Origin: Symbiodinium kawagutii
Lineage: Eukaryota > Sar > Dinophyceae > Suessiales > Symbiodiniaceae
DNA length: 64,000 bases
NCBI GenBank assembly: GCA_009767595.1
Contig: VSDK01018921.1
Span: 311,954-375,953, forward strand
Direction of reading: 5' to 3'
This document shows, in pieces, positions 42,285 through 52,893 of the stretch. Position 1 is the first letter of the stretch. Every line of letters starts with the position of its first letter. A model generated the notes under the pieces. It made no database searches, had not been told where the DNA came from, and saw nothing but the letters and a program-made list of their open reading frames with translations. The translations under genes and the position numbers were made by a program.

Positions 42285-42880
42285 ATGGATTGGCAAGCCA
42301 ACTTATGAGACACAATTAGACGCCACGTATAGCCCTGAACAAAGACAGGAAGCGCCAATTGACCCCCTACCTGCACCGGGCTTGCTGCAGGAGTATCCAC
42401 TTCCATGTCCACAGGGCCGGATTCTGATTGAAGACGTGGCACCTGCCAGCCGAAGAGGCCGTTTTGATTGACGCATTTCATCGTTGAAAAGCTGTGCTCT
42501 TGGAATATGAAACTGAGATTCAGCAACCACCTGAAACTCTACATTTCACACTAGAACATGTCTCAAGTCACCCAATCGAGAGCATCCGAGAGTGGATGAC
42601 AAAAAAGAGGAGCTGCGAAAGAAATAGGCACAAATATGCACAACAAATATGCGCAACTGATTAACCATCATCCAAGACCATGCAACCTTATCTCCATTGA
42701 TTCTTCATGGATTGGCAAGCTGAGTTTGCAAACCTAGATGCCACATACCGCCATGAACAAAGACATGAAGCACCAAATTGACCCCCTACCTGCACAGGGT
42801 TTGCCGCAGGAGTATCCACTTCCATGTCCGTAGCATTGGATTCTGTTTGACCAAGGTGTGGCACCTGCCAGCAGAAGAAG
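42285..42880 (-). repeat. Duplicated exon-like block (42285-42460 and 42710-42880)
   Basis: Two copies of a ~175-bp segment in direct orientation, about 425 bp apart. Both contain CATGGATTGGCAAGC, AATTGACCCCCTACCTGCAC and GGAGTATCCACTTCCATGTC. On the minus strand copy one reads WQVPRLQSESGPVDMEVDTP AASPVQ up to a GT donor (CAG|GTAGGG); copy two keeps the same border and MEVDTPAA but has a changed N-terminal part. Looks like exon duplication with divergence, or a dispersed repeat. Confidence 0.7.
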
Positions 42881-42914
42881 CTGCAAAATCCTGAACTGAT
42901 CGATGAAATAAGGA

Positions 42915-42915
42915 C

Positions 42916-43004
<89 letters not shown>
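42915..43004. repeat. (GAT)30 microsatellite
   Basis: About 90 bp of perfect TGA/GAT units. Adjacent poly-His/poly-Ile frames are artefacts. Confidence 0.98.
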
Positions 43005-43508
43005 CATTCTTGGTCCAGAATCGCTGCGATTAGAATAAGCCTCAACAAATGTCGAGACCTTGCTTCTCTTTGCCCATGACATGGGAGCCCAGATACCAGG
43101 ATATGATTTTCTTCCCCAAACCATGTGGCTGCACAAAAGGGGTCTTGCTGTAGTTGGTGGAAAAAAGTCTAAATTAGATCAAGGGACCACAAGTCGTGCT
43201 GGGTATCTTGCATGACGCCTATAGCACACGAACCTTTGCAATGGCGTGCTCTCACCAGTGCCTTGATCATTTTGTATCATTTTTCGATGTATTGCGAGCG
43301 CGATCGCATTGCATCAGGTTCGTGCGACATGCATTTTGTGTTGCGCAGATTTCTCAATGTTTTTGAACCATGTCTGTGGGGTGCAATCCATTCACGCTTT
43401 TCCGATCCGAGTTTCGAAAGCGGAAACAATGGTCATAATGGACTGCACAACAGGTATAGCAATCTTCTCGTTACCCGGGGTCTATTGATAGTCCTATCAA
43501 CATCCCAA

Positions 43509-43909
43509 TGACTATCGTCAGAACGGCCAGACTTGTCATGGACAAACCCACAGCATGGGACTCGGACAGCAATGAATTGGAAGCGATGAACATTCAGCCA
43601 CGTTGACCCAGGTCCCAAATTGCGGCCCATAAACCAAGGTTTGGGTACTGCTGAGTACTGCTTGGCTAGGCTTCCTGCATCTGAGAATTTCAACTACATG
43701 AACTAATTTCTATGGTTCGACGAATCTTTGAAAACTGTACGCTTTGGGGATGGCACCAAGAAAATGTCCCAATTCGAGCTTAACGACGGTCCATTCGAGG
43801 TCCACACGTCCTGCTTCCCCAGTTCCACGTCCTGCCTCTGGAGCTTCACCACAGCTTGGGCCTGTCGCAAGTACGGTATCTGTAGCCTCCAGAACTCAAG
43901 GTAAGTCAT
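43509..43909 (+). CDS. Possible plus-strand exons
   Basis: 43509-43607 reads MTIVRTARLVMDKPTAWDSD then SNELEAMNIQPR. 43707-43909 reads WFDESLKTVRFGDGTKKMSQ then FELNDGPFEVHTSCFP, Cys-rich, and ends at a textbook donor (CTCAAG|GTAAGT). They would make a gene opposite to its neighbours. Unknown family; a retroelement fragment is possible. Confidence 0.4.
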
Positions 43910-44507
43910 CAGATATGTTAAGCTATATTGACATATATTGACCATAGGTTAACAACCGTACTTAATATACCTTCATATCCATAGTTGATAACCATACTCA
44001 ATTTCAGTTGAGATGAACATTTCATCCCGGATCAGTTTTAGCCATGAAATTATCTTGTAACATTGTTGTTCTTCTGACGAGGTAAACAATAGTATCAAAT
44101 ACATGGCCCAACCAGGCATCAAAACAGCATGCAATGATTGCTCTTGATTCTTGATGTCTCTGCTCATGCAGCTCAAATCCATTGAATCTCTTATGGCAGT
44201 TGCACATGCAAGATGCCAACAGATTTCTTTCTGTTGTCACGAGTTCGTTTTCTCCAATGCAGTGCCACCCATCAAGCACCGGACGATGGAGCACACAGCT
44301 GTCCAAGTGAAAACGCTTGTGTTAGGCTGTGAATCGGACTGAGTGCAATAGAGTGAGTCCCTACATGTTCAAACCAAATAGAACCATCAGCGTTAAAATT
44401 AAGGAAGGTGTGTCAGGCAAGAGTTACTAAAGGGACCGCATAATTTTTTGACCTATGAAATCCTATGAATCTACGCCAAGATCCATGCAGGGGCAGCAAA
44501 CAAGTGA

Positions 44508-44831
44508 TCAACCGCAGGAAAGCCCAAGGCCACCTTGACTTGAAGCAATAGGCACTGGCAAGGGCTCCAAATCGGTCAGGCCCCAGCGTTTCTGCACATG
44601 TGCAAGGATCCTCTTCTGGTGGCCACGTGGAACTCCACAAGTTTCCAAATCATCCCCCGTGAGGTTCTTCACATCTTCCATAGTGTTGAACCCACACTCA
44701 ACAAACTTCTGGGCATACTTCTCAGCTCCTGCCCCTTTTAAGAAGTTGAACACCTCTTGCGCCTGTCCGAGCGCTGAATCTGATAAGAAGTTGTACCTCT
44801 CCACATCAGAGTCTGGCATCTTCATCAAGGC
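44508..44831 (-). CDS. Second exon of tandem SAM-domain gene
   Basis: Starts at CCCTAAAG|GCC in phase 0 with the previous exon. ALMKMPDSDVERYN completes the first SAM fold; EVFNFLKGAGAEKYAQKFVE, CGFNTMEDVKNLTGDDLETC and VPRGHQKRILAHVQ form a second, complete SAM domain with the usual hydrophobic pattern. SAM domains mediate protein-protein (rarely RNA) binding and polymer formation. The frame ends at a TGA at 44508, giving a 138-residue protein, or a GT (TCAAG|GTGGCC) at about 44534 could splice it to later exons of the giant gene. Confidence 0.82.
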   Translation of the reverse strand, partial: ALMKMPDSDVERYNFLSDSALGQAQEVFNFLKGAGAEKYAQKFVECGFNTMEDVKNLTGDDLETCGVPRGHQKRILAHVQKRWGLTDLEPLPVPIASSQGGLGLSCG

Positions 44832-45014
44832 CTTTAGGGACACTGCCGCACACATGTGGAAAGACATGATATGACTTTGGGGTTGGGCCTTATGCAAATG
44901 TTTCTGCGCCCAAGAAAATTGTCCATTTTGCAGGCATGTAACAATGTATATACATACTTACAAATATAGTGGTTCAATCTTACAATAATCCCCAAGCACT
45001 GATGAAACACCCAC

Positions 45015-45107
45015 CTTGAAGTTGTCATAGCCCGCTTTCACAAGTTCTTGCCGGTATTCAGTCAGATCCAACACCGATAAGACTTGTTCCCAAGAATCCA
45101 TGGCCAT
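45015..45107 (-). CDS. First exon of tandem SAM-domain gene
   Basis: The ATG at 45107 lies in a strong start context (GCCATGG), with a second in-frame ATG at 45101. The exon is 31 codons in phase 0, reads MAMDSWEQVLSVLDLTEYRQ ELVKAGYDNFK, and ends at AAG|GTGGGT. Joined to the next exon it makes the first SAM domain (L--LDLTEY---L--AGYDN--AL---PDSDVE). Lies on the same strand and upstream of the giant GTPase/SecA gene. Confidence 0.78.
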
Positions 45108-45514
45108 GGCTAAACCGTTTCAACCAAGAAAACCGAAGCCGATCAAAACTTGCAATGCAAGCTTTGAACCGATAAGCCGACAGAGGCACCTAACCATGCG
45201 CAGCCGCAAACCACAAACGAACAATTGCAATCTGCGTCGCCATAACGCCGTAGAAATGAAACGGTATGATTTTTGCTCTTGTCCCCAAATTTCGGTCACG
45301 CTACCAACTGGGTAACTGGGTTGCAAGATCTGCAAGGGCACAATTGAACCTGCGTGATAAAACATGGACACGTCCACATTGCGAACCATTTCCGTTTCAG
45401 CCAAGGGACGCCAACTAAGATATTGATGGCGCCGTACAACAAACCAAAATAGCTATTGCCTAGGCACAAACAAAAACAATCCCAAACACACAACAAGAAA
45501 CCGCAACTGCGAAG

Positions 45515-45517
45515 ACC

Positions 45518-45578
<61 letters not shown>

Positions 45579-45617
45579 CCACAACAACGACAACGACAAC
45601 GAAACCACCCACACCCA

Positions 45618-45664
<47 letters not shown>

Positions 45665-45759
45665 CAACAACGACAACAACAACAACAACCACGACCACGA
45701 CAACGACATCGACAACGACATCGACAACGACAACGACAAAAACAACGACAACGACAACC

Positions 45760-45823
<64 letters not shown>

Positions 45824-45850
45824 CCACAAAACGAGGACGAAGAAGAAGGA
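45515..45850. repeat. (CAA)n/(CGA)n array
   Basis: Trinucleotide CAA tracts with interspersed CGACAACGA hexamer blocks, plus an end of GAAGAAC units. All frames are open (poly-Gln, poly-Asn, poly-Thr on plus; poly-Val, poly-Leu, poly-Cys on minus), so no gene is called. Confidence 0.95.
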
Positions 45851-46322
45851 GAACAAGAAGAACAAGAAGAAAAATTAAGACAAGAATAAAAGCAACAACA
45901 AAAAGAACATTTTTTCCTCGATATTGTCGCCTGCGCGGCACTTTGCCAAAGGTCAACAAAGAAGATACGAAGCAGAGAAGTAAAAAAGTGAATGAAGCAA
46001 GTCACGCAGCAAAATTTGAATTCGTTCTGCTATGGAGTTTGAAAATTTGCTTCGAGGTATTCATTTTCAGGCCAAATATAGGAGCTACAATTAAATTCGT
46101 AAAAGCTGCTATGAACAAACTATGCCTCTCACTATTTGTGTAGCCCAATGTTTCGAACTGATGTTCCTGCCTGTTCATGATAGTGAGCAAAGCCTGTGGT
46201 CCCAACCGTAGCAGCTAGTCCAATTGCTTAATGCTCAAGCGCCGAAATTCGTTGCTATCGAAGCGCAAACAGTTGGACAAGCTATTCAGGGTCGCCTTTG
46301 GCGAACCTATTTAACTCCACAT

Positions 46323-46610
46323 ACCTGCTGCCACGTGGCTCATGCACCTGCTGCAATCTTTGCGGCAGCCCGCTACTTGTTGCCAGCACCAAGAGGCCGT
46401 CGTCACCTTGTACTTTGAACTTCAGAAGCTCATGAAGCTCTGAATGCCCTGTCATCAAGAGCTTCGTGAGCCAAAACTGGACGGAGCACTTCGTCTCCCC
46501 CCTCCGCTGGCGCTACCAAGCACATGGAATCCATGCTCCAACCCTCTCGATAAGCTCTTGCGACAAAGCCGGTCACATCCACATCGTCCTGCACCCAGCT
46601 TGTATACCAA
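46323..46610 (-). CDS. Possible minus-strand exon(s)
   Basis: Frame one reads WLTKLLMTGHSELHELLKFK then VQGDDGLLVLATSSGLPQRL, ending at a donor-like GCAG|GTATGT. An overlapping frame upstream reads WVQDDVDVTGFVARAYREGW then LVAPAEGGDEVLRPVLAHEA. Both look like real protein; an intron or indel must separate them. Unknown family. Confidence 0.5.
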
Positions 46611-46742
46611 AACCACAACTGCAAAGAACGGCAGAGGAATAAGTCAACACACCGGATGTCCAAAGCGAAAGGAAAGACCAAGGCCAATGAACAAAGGCCC
46701 ATTGACCCAGGAGGCCCGTGCTCTGACACCTGGATGTTCGCT

Positions 46743-46995
46743 GAACAAGAACAAGAAGAAGAACAAGAACAAAAACGAACAAGAAGAAAAACAAGAAGAA
46801 GAACAAGAACAAGAACGAAGAACGACCAAGAAGAAGAACAAAAAGAAGAACGAACAAGAAGAACAAACAAGAACAAGAACAAGAACAAGAACAAGAACAA
46901 GAACAAGAACAAGAACAAGAACAAGATGACAAACAAGAAGAAGGACAAGAAGAAGGACCAAAAGAAGAACAAGAAGGGGAAAAGAAGAAGAACAA
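46743..46995. repeat. (GAACAA)n/(AAGAAC)n array
   Basis: Repeated GAACAAGAAC and AGAAGAAC units. Frames across it are artefacts. Confidence 0.95.
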
Positions 46996-47090
46996 AAAGA
47001 CGAAAAAATGACTTTACTTCGAGTGATCCCCACCATGTCATTTCAACACCGCTTGTTGACCCCACTTTTGTCTGACATTCTCGCCGACAT

Positions 47091-48483
47091 TTAGAATGAC
47101 AGTCTTTCTGACATCTCTTCTGACATTCTTTCTGACATATCTTTTGACATTCTTTCTGACATCTCTTCTGGCATTCTTTCTGACATATCTTCTGACATTC
47201 TCTCTGACATTCTTTCTGGCATGTCTTCTGACATTTCTTCTGACATGCTCCCTGACATTCTTTCTCGCATATCTTGTGACATTCTTTCTGGCATCTCTTC
47301 TGACATTCTTTCTGACATGTCTTCTGACATATCTTCTAACATCCTCTCTGACATTCTTTCTGGCACATCTTTTGGCACTCTTTCTGACATCTCTTCTGAC
47401 ATTCTTTCTGACATGTCTTCTGACATATCTTCTGACATTCTCTCTGACATTCTTTCTGGCACATCTTTTGACATATCTTCTGACATCTCGTCTGACATTC
47501 TTTCTGACATGTCTTCTGACATATCTTTTGACATTCTCTCTGACATTCTTTCTGACATTTCTTTTGACATTCTCTCTGACATTCTTTCTGGCNNNNNNNN
47601 NNNNNNNNNNNNNNNNNNNNNNNNNNNNNNNNNNNNNNNNNNNNNNNNNNNNNNNNNNNNNNNNNNNNNNNNNNNNNNNNNNNNNNNNNNNNNNNNNNNN
47701 NNNNNNNNNNNNNNNNNNNNNNNNNNNNNNNNNNNNNNNNNNNNNNNNNNNNNNNNNNNNNNNNNNNNNNNNNNNNNNNNNNNNNNNNNNNNNNNNNNNN
47801 NNNNNNNNNNNNNNNNNNNNNNNNNNNNNNNNNNNNNNNNNNNNNNNNNNNNNNNNNNNNNNNNNNNNNNNNNNNNNNNNNNNNNNNNNNNNNNNNNNNN
47901 NNNNNNNNNNNNNNNNNNNNNNNNNNNNNNNNNNNNNNNNNNNNNNNNNNNNNNNNNNNNNNNNNNNNNNNNNNNNNNNNNNNNNNNNNNNNNNNNNNNN
48001 NNNNNNNNNNNNNNNNNNNNNNNNNNNNNNNNNNNNNNNNNNNNNNNNNNNNNNNNNNNNNNNNNNNNNNNNNNNNNNNNNNNNNNNNNNNNNNNNNNNN
48101 NNNNNNNNNNNNNNNNNNNNNNNNNNNNNNNNNNNNNNNNNNNNNNNNNNNNNNNNNNNNNNNNNNNNNNNNNNNNNNNNNNNNNNNNNNNNNNNNNNNN
48201 NNNNNNNNNNNNNNNNNNNNNNNNNNNNNNNNNNNNNNNNNNNNNNNNCTTTCTGGCATATCTTTTGACATTCTTTCTGACATCTCTTCTGGCATTCTTT
48301 CTGACATATCTTCTGACATTCTCTCTGACATGCTTTCTGGCATATCTTTTGACATTCTTTCTGACATCTCTTCTGACACTCTATCTGACATATCTTCTGA
48401 CAGTCTTTTTGGCATCTCTCTTGACATTCTGTCTGGAATTCTTGCTGACATTTCTTCTGACATTCTTTCTGACATTCTTTCCT
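47091..48483. repeat. 12-bp minisatellite (TTCTGACATxxx)
   Basis: Units of TTCTGACATTCT, TTCTGACATATC and TTCTGACATCTC repeat without break for about 500 bp before and 230 bp after an assembly gap. Because the unit is a multiple of three and carries no stop in most frames, it yields long open frames on both strands (LTFFLTSLL, SDILSDISS, SERMSEDM, KNVRENV, CQKECQK). I do not regard any of them as a gene. Confidence 0.97.
47593..48248. other. Assembly gap (656 N)
   Basis: Lies inside the 12-bp minisatellite, whose units continue on both sides in the same register of sequence type; the gap is probably more of the same repeat, length unknown. Confidence 0.99.
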
Positions 48484-48486
48484 CGC

Positions 48487-48716
48487 GGTTGAGGTCCGGC
48501 AGGGACCACTGGGCGTGGATGGTCGTGGTTGAGGTCCGGCACCGACCACTGGGCGTGGATGGTCGTGGTTCAGGTCCGGCAGCGACCACTGGGCTTGGCC
48601 TGTCGCGGTTGAGGTCCGGCAGCGACCACTAGGCGTGGATGCCCGTGGTTGAGGTCCGGCAGCGACGACTAGACGTGGTGAGGTCCGGCAGCGACCGCTA
48701 GGCGTGGATGCTCGTG
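48487..48716. repeat. GC-rich 40-bp tandem repeat, about 5.7 copies
   Basis: Unit: GGTTGAGGTCCGGCAGCGAC then CACTGGGCGTGGATGGTCGT. Copies differ by one to four bases; one is shortened. Directly abuts the 12-bp minisatellite. On the minus strand it reads HPRPVVGAGPQPR repeats, part of a 655-codon artefactual frame. Confidence 0.95.
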
Positions 48717-48811
48717 GTGGAGGAGGATGAGGATGAGGATGAGGATGGGGATGGGAAGAGGAAGGAGCATGACAGCTCTGATAAAATCTAACAACCCTCA
48801 CCTGACAGGTG

Positions 48812-49010
48812 GGGAAAAAGAACAAGAAGAAGAACCAGAAAAAGAACAAGAAGAAGAACAAGAACAAGAACAATAACAAAAAGAAGAACAAGAAGAAGAA
48901 CAAGAAGAAGAGCGACAGGAAGAAGAACAAAGAGAAGAACAACAAAAAGAAGCAGAACAAAAAGAAGAAGATCAAGAAGAAGAAGAACAAGAAGACGCAA
49001 ATCAAGAAGA
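48812..49010. repeat. (AAGAAC/AAGAAG)n array
   Basis: A-rich hexamer/nonamer array similar to 46743-46995. Confidence 0.95.
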
Positions 49011-49669
49011 AACCTGTTGTTGGTGTCTTTTCTGAAAGTTTCTAGGGAGTACTGAAAAGGAATTTGGAAAACTTTTTGTTTGGCATTACAATCTTCTAGA
49101 AGATGTAGGTTGAAAGAACCACTTTCAAAATGGTTGAACGCTTCAGAGAGGAACATCCCTGCACAAGCACCTAGTCTCCTGCAATACTTTTTTGTTTTCT
49201 TCACAGCTGGCAATGTTAGAACGAATTAGCTGGGTTTGCGAACAGAACACCTAATTTGCACTGAAAAGTTTTGACAAAAGAAATGGCGGGGTTTTTCAGA
49301 TGAAAGAACTGAATTGCTTTGTTTCTTGGGAACGAACTGGATAGATTTCTTCTTTTCTCACTTTCTCCCTTCTTTTCTTTGTTTTCTGATTTTTTCTTCT
49401 CTTTGTTTCTTTGCTTCCTGTCTCCTCTATTGTTCCCCACTTCTTTCCATTTGTCTTTGTTTTTTTCTGGTTTCTGTTTCTGTTGTGTCTTCTGGCATTC
49501 TGCAGTCCAGCGGTGCTCAGTGAGATCGGACGCTGGCGGTTGAGATCAAGCAGCGTCGCTTTCTTCTCCTTTTATCCACGTCTCAAGCTCAAAAAGAATT
49601 TTAAAATACATAGTTCATCAGTAACTTGCTACCACTTAGCACTGAATACTGGAAGCGCCGCTCATATGG
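49011..49669. other. Left flank of the copia insertion
   Basis: T-rich sequence (TTTCTTTGTTTTCTG runs) with no exon-like block. The element inserted next to TTCTT. Confidence 0.5.
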
Positions 49670-49674
49670 TTCTT

Positions 49675-49828
49675 TGCGAGAGCGGCGGTCTATTTTCGAT
49701 CCACAAAGGGCTTCAAGGTAACATGTGATTTCACATGACTGAATGTCCATGACTGCACACTTCTCGTCTAGATTTGCGCGTGTCATCACTGGATCAACTG
49801 CTGTAGGATTCTATGCAAATTCTTCGCA
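49675..49828 (-). repeat. 3' LTR of the copia element
   Basis: 154 bp with TG...CA ends on both readings (TGCGAG...TTCGCA on plus). Very short for an LTR. Contains the palindrome CATGTGATTTCACATG at 49722-49737. Differs from the other LTR at four sites. Confidence 0.95.
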
Positions 49829-49840
49829 CTCCTCCTCAAA
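49829..49840 (-). other. Polypurine tract
   Basis: Minus strand reads TTTGAGGAGGAG immediately before the 3' LTR, as needed for plus-strand priming. Confidence 0.8.
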
Positions 49841-50376
49841 GCGCTGGGGCATCGCCTCAAGCTTTGCCACTCATCCTGCAGCACTACTAGTGGAAGCAGG
49901 TTCGCCAGAAAGAGAGCTAGAAAGTTCTTGATACCTCTCTGCCAGCTCGTTCTCTCCACGATTTCGAGCCATCTCATTGAGTCGCAGAAAGATTTCACCA
50001 CATCGTCTTCGGTAGAATCTGATCTGGACATTCCTGTCCCTGAGCTCATCCAGAAATTCCAGGATCAAAGCCTGGAGCATGGCTGCATCATGAAAGCACT
50101 CACGCCTCTGCATGTTGTTCAACTCATCACGAAGCAGATCAATCAAGGCTGTAATCGAGCTTGTTCTCGAAGTCCAGTCTGAGCATCTGCATCTGCATCA
50201 GGCACAACCGTCTCATCCACCTCCATGCTCTCTTCCTCATGATTTTCGGCTCCTGCGGCTGCAGTTGGGTCTGTGTTGTCTCCTGCAGTCACCTGAGTCT
50301 GGGCACGCTGTCTCACCAAGCCCAGATATCCACTTGAACCAAGTGCATTGAAGCTGACCAAAATTTGCACGCTCAA
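49841..50376 (-). CDS. C-terminal tail of the copia polyprotein (frame-broken)
   Basis: Two open pieces after the RNase H frame. 50143-50376 reads VSFNALGSSGYLGLVRQRAQ then acidic HEEESMEVDETVVPDADAD. 49871-50170 reads SSITALIDLLRDELNNMQRR then FLDELRDRNVQIRFYRRRCG and LAERYQELSSSLSGEPAST. They lie in different frames and appear to be one helical tail separated by indels near 50160 and 50365. No known copia domain; stop near 49872. Confidence 0.65.
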
Positions 50377-51691
50377 TGGTGTTCATGCTTGATCTCTGGC
50401 CCATGTTGAGTCCGTGAGGATACCGAACGAAGCCACCTGATTCGACCAAACCATAGTGCAGTCCTTTTATGTAATCCTCCATCATTGACATCTCGTTGGA
50501 GAAGTCTTCCCAACGTTGAAGAGCCAGAGTCATGCGGTTGTCGGTAGTATCTTTGATTTCTCCAGCATAGTGATCAAGTCCTCCAACTTGATCCCAGCAT
50601 GAGTTCAAATCCTTTGCCACTTGCTTCAGCCATCGCCAAAACCTGTATCCAATCACCAACATAACAATCATCACAATTGCCATGAAGAGAAGCGCAAACC
50701 ATAGCCAGAAATTGCTCCTGTCTTGTTGGGGAGGAGTTGCTTCACACATCTCACTCACGGGAAACGCTCCTGCTTGAATAGGCTCAAGGCCCAACATGAA
50801 AATCACTGTCTTCATCAACCTCCGCAGCTTTCCTGTTGCGATGGAACTTTCACTTGCATGATCCCATTCATCCTGTCCCACAGCTCCTCCTGTGTAGGGA
50901 TCCACAACTCCTATTCCATGTAGAAGAAGCAGCATTCTCTCACGCTTCAAAGCCTTCGTTCCAATGTCACTGAAATTCCACTGGGTAGGCACCTGTGCAA
51001 GGAAGACCTCTTCACTGAAAACTTTGTCCTGTATCCAGAGCAGCTCTCCACTAAGATGTCGGACATGGCCAACACCCTGGCGCGAGGCGAGTTGCCTTGC
51101 AGCACTGTTGTCAGTGAATTGCCATTGCTGCACCGGTTGTCCCACCAAGAACTCCAAACACCGCTTAATGAAGATGGCATCACAACATGCTGAAACCATT
51201 GAATGCAGCTCACTTTCACATGATGAAAGGCTGATCACTCTCTGTGTTCTCGAAGATCCGAAAACGAAACACCCATTCAAGAAATGCACTGCACAGCTTG
51301 TAGATCTCCTGTGTGAGCGATTGCTACTCCAGTCTGCATCGCTGAATGTTTCAAGCGCCCAAAACGTATCACATCCTTGCTTCACCTTGCCTTGGCCTGG
51401 TTCCGGCATAGGAAGTTTCAGAGACAAGTCGCCAGTTGCCTTCAAATATCCAACCAGTTTTTTTAGCCTCTGAAGTGAGCACACTGAGGGGCTTGACATC
51501 GAAGATGAGAGCTCTTTCACGCAGTACATGATATCCATGCGGTCTCTGGCAAGATACAAGAGCTGCCCAATCACGCTTCGATAGCTCTTGGAGTCCTTTG
51601 GGCTCAACTTCTCACTGTTGTCCTCCTGCTGGATGCTTGAGTCACATGGAACCTTCTGTTGTCGAGCTGTTCCAAACTCACTCTCAAAGCT
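50377..51691 (-). CDS. Copia RT end, RNase H and membrane-segment extension
   Basis: Begins just after the in-frame TGA. SYRSVIGQLLYLARDRMDIM is the conserved end of copia RT. RNase H follows with all acidic residues visible: SDADWSSN, SSCESELHSM, TDNSAARQLASRQGVGHVRH. After the usual end of RNase H (NFSDIGTKALKRERM) the frame continues about 200 residues with a strong membrane helix at about 50632-50715 (FWLWFALLFMAIVMIVMLVI GYRFWRWL), then an amphipathic region (NRMTLALQRWEDFSNEMSMM). Normal copia pol ends near RNase H, so this extension is extra. Confidence 0.9.
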
Positions 51692-52140
51692 TCAAACAAT
51701 ACTCTCCACCGTGGTTCCAGGAGTCACCATCAAACCATCACTCAACCTGGTGATCTTGCGCCGAAGGAAACTGATGCTTGTAGCTACATCTCCAAGCTCG
51801 TGGTAGCTTACATTGAACTTCTCTTTGATTTTGGGAAGGAAGGTCTCCGTCCAAAACTTTCTCGTTCCAGAGAAAAGAAGATCGTCAACATGGATCATGA
51901 AAACGTTGCAACCACACTTCGCCAAGCAAGGTTGTTCATCATTCCACTGGAATCCCATCTCATCAGAAGCAAAACGTCTGAAAAACCAGTACCACTCCTT
52001 TGCTCCACAACGTTGGCCAGGAAGGTTCTTGCACACTGCAAATTCTTGGCCACCGACCTTCACTTTGAAAACTTCCTTCTGAGGGACCTGCAGGAATGCA
52101 TCTTTGACGTCCAATGAACACAAAATGTGTTCATAGCTTC
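51692..52140 (-). CDS. Copia reverse transcriptase core
   Basis: Reads ILCSLDVKDAFLQVPQKE (first catalytic Asp region), KEWYWFFRRFASDEMGFQ and CNVFMIHVDDLLFSG (HVDD in place of the common YVDD, typical of copia Y/HVDD variants), then LPKIKEKFNVSYHELGD. Ends at TGA 51692-51694, after which the same frame continues into sensible RT sequence, so this is a single nonsense codon. Confidence 0.92.
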
Positions 52141-52893
52141 CTGCCCTGATTTCTTCAGGTCTGCTGCAAGGTTCTTGAGAAAGAGCACTGGGATGAGATT
52201 CGTTGTGTGGCATCCTGTAGCTGGACTGAAAGTGTCATGCCTCTGGGAATCCTTGAACTCACGCGCTACCAATCGGCTCCTTCTCATCCACTTCTGAACT
52301 TCAACTTTCTCTCCTCCATGCATCTCTGACCTGGGCTTAATCCTCCAGTCATAGACTGACTTCACTGTCAGCTTTCCCTTGATCTCTCCTTCGTAGTTGT
52401 CGAGGTGATCCAACACCTTCATTCCAATCAATCTCTTGATTTCAACCTGATCTGCAAGGTCATCTATCCACTGAGGAGGATCATCAGGGGTCTTATCCAA
52501 AGGAGCGTCTGACCATAGCGCATCTGGAACGTCACTGAGAACCACAACATCTTCGTCTTTCCAGAACTCATCATCCTCATGTTCTTCCACCAAGATCTCA
52601 TGATCATAACTGTCCATGGTGAAGAACTCATCATTGGCAATCTTCACACTCCTGATCATGGCCTCATTTTTCACATGCAAATGATTCAGCTTCTGCCTCT
52701 TGTGGTCCTCAACCCGAGCCTTCTTGGATTCATGTTCAGTGCCAGCCTCATCAACATCATGAGTCCTGGTGGAAGGGGAAGCACGTGGAGAAGCAGCCTC
52801 TGCTTTAGGAGATTGAGCAGGTGCGGTCGGCTCATAGTCAAGGCTTCTGATTTCCATGTCCTCCTCATCAAGCTCAGCCTCAATTGACTCCAA
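52141..52893 (-). CDS. Copia linker and RT N-terminus
   Basis: Acidic Pro/Ser-rich linker (DEEDMEIRSLDYEPTAPAQS; ESKKARVEDHKRQKLN; WKDEDVVVLSDVPDALWSDA) followed by the RT entry motif MRRSRLVAREFKDSQRHDTF SPATG. Leaves frame near 52140, where the downstream RT frame takes over. Confidence 0.85.

Noticed and set aside
45453-46005. Poly-Gln, poly-Val and poly-Cys ORFs
   Set aside because: Pure consequence of the CAA/CGA trinucleotide array; open in all frames.
47038-49005. 655-codon minus ORF (and 390-423-codon ORFs on both strands)
   Set aside because: They run through the 12-bp and 40-bp tandem repeats and 656 unknown bases; several frames are open at once, which marks repeat artefact.
50143-50376. 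Independent small gene with MEVDETVV motif
   Set aside because: Lies inside the copia element between RNase H and the polypurine tract, so it is better read as part of its polyprotein tail.
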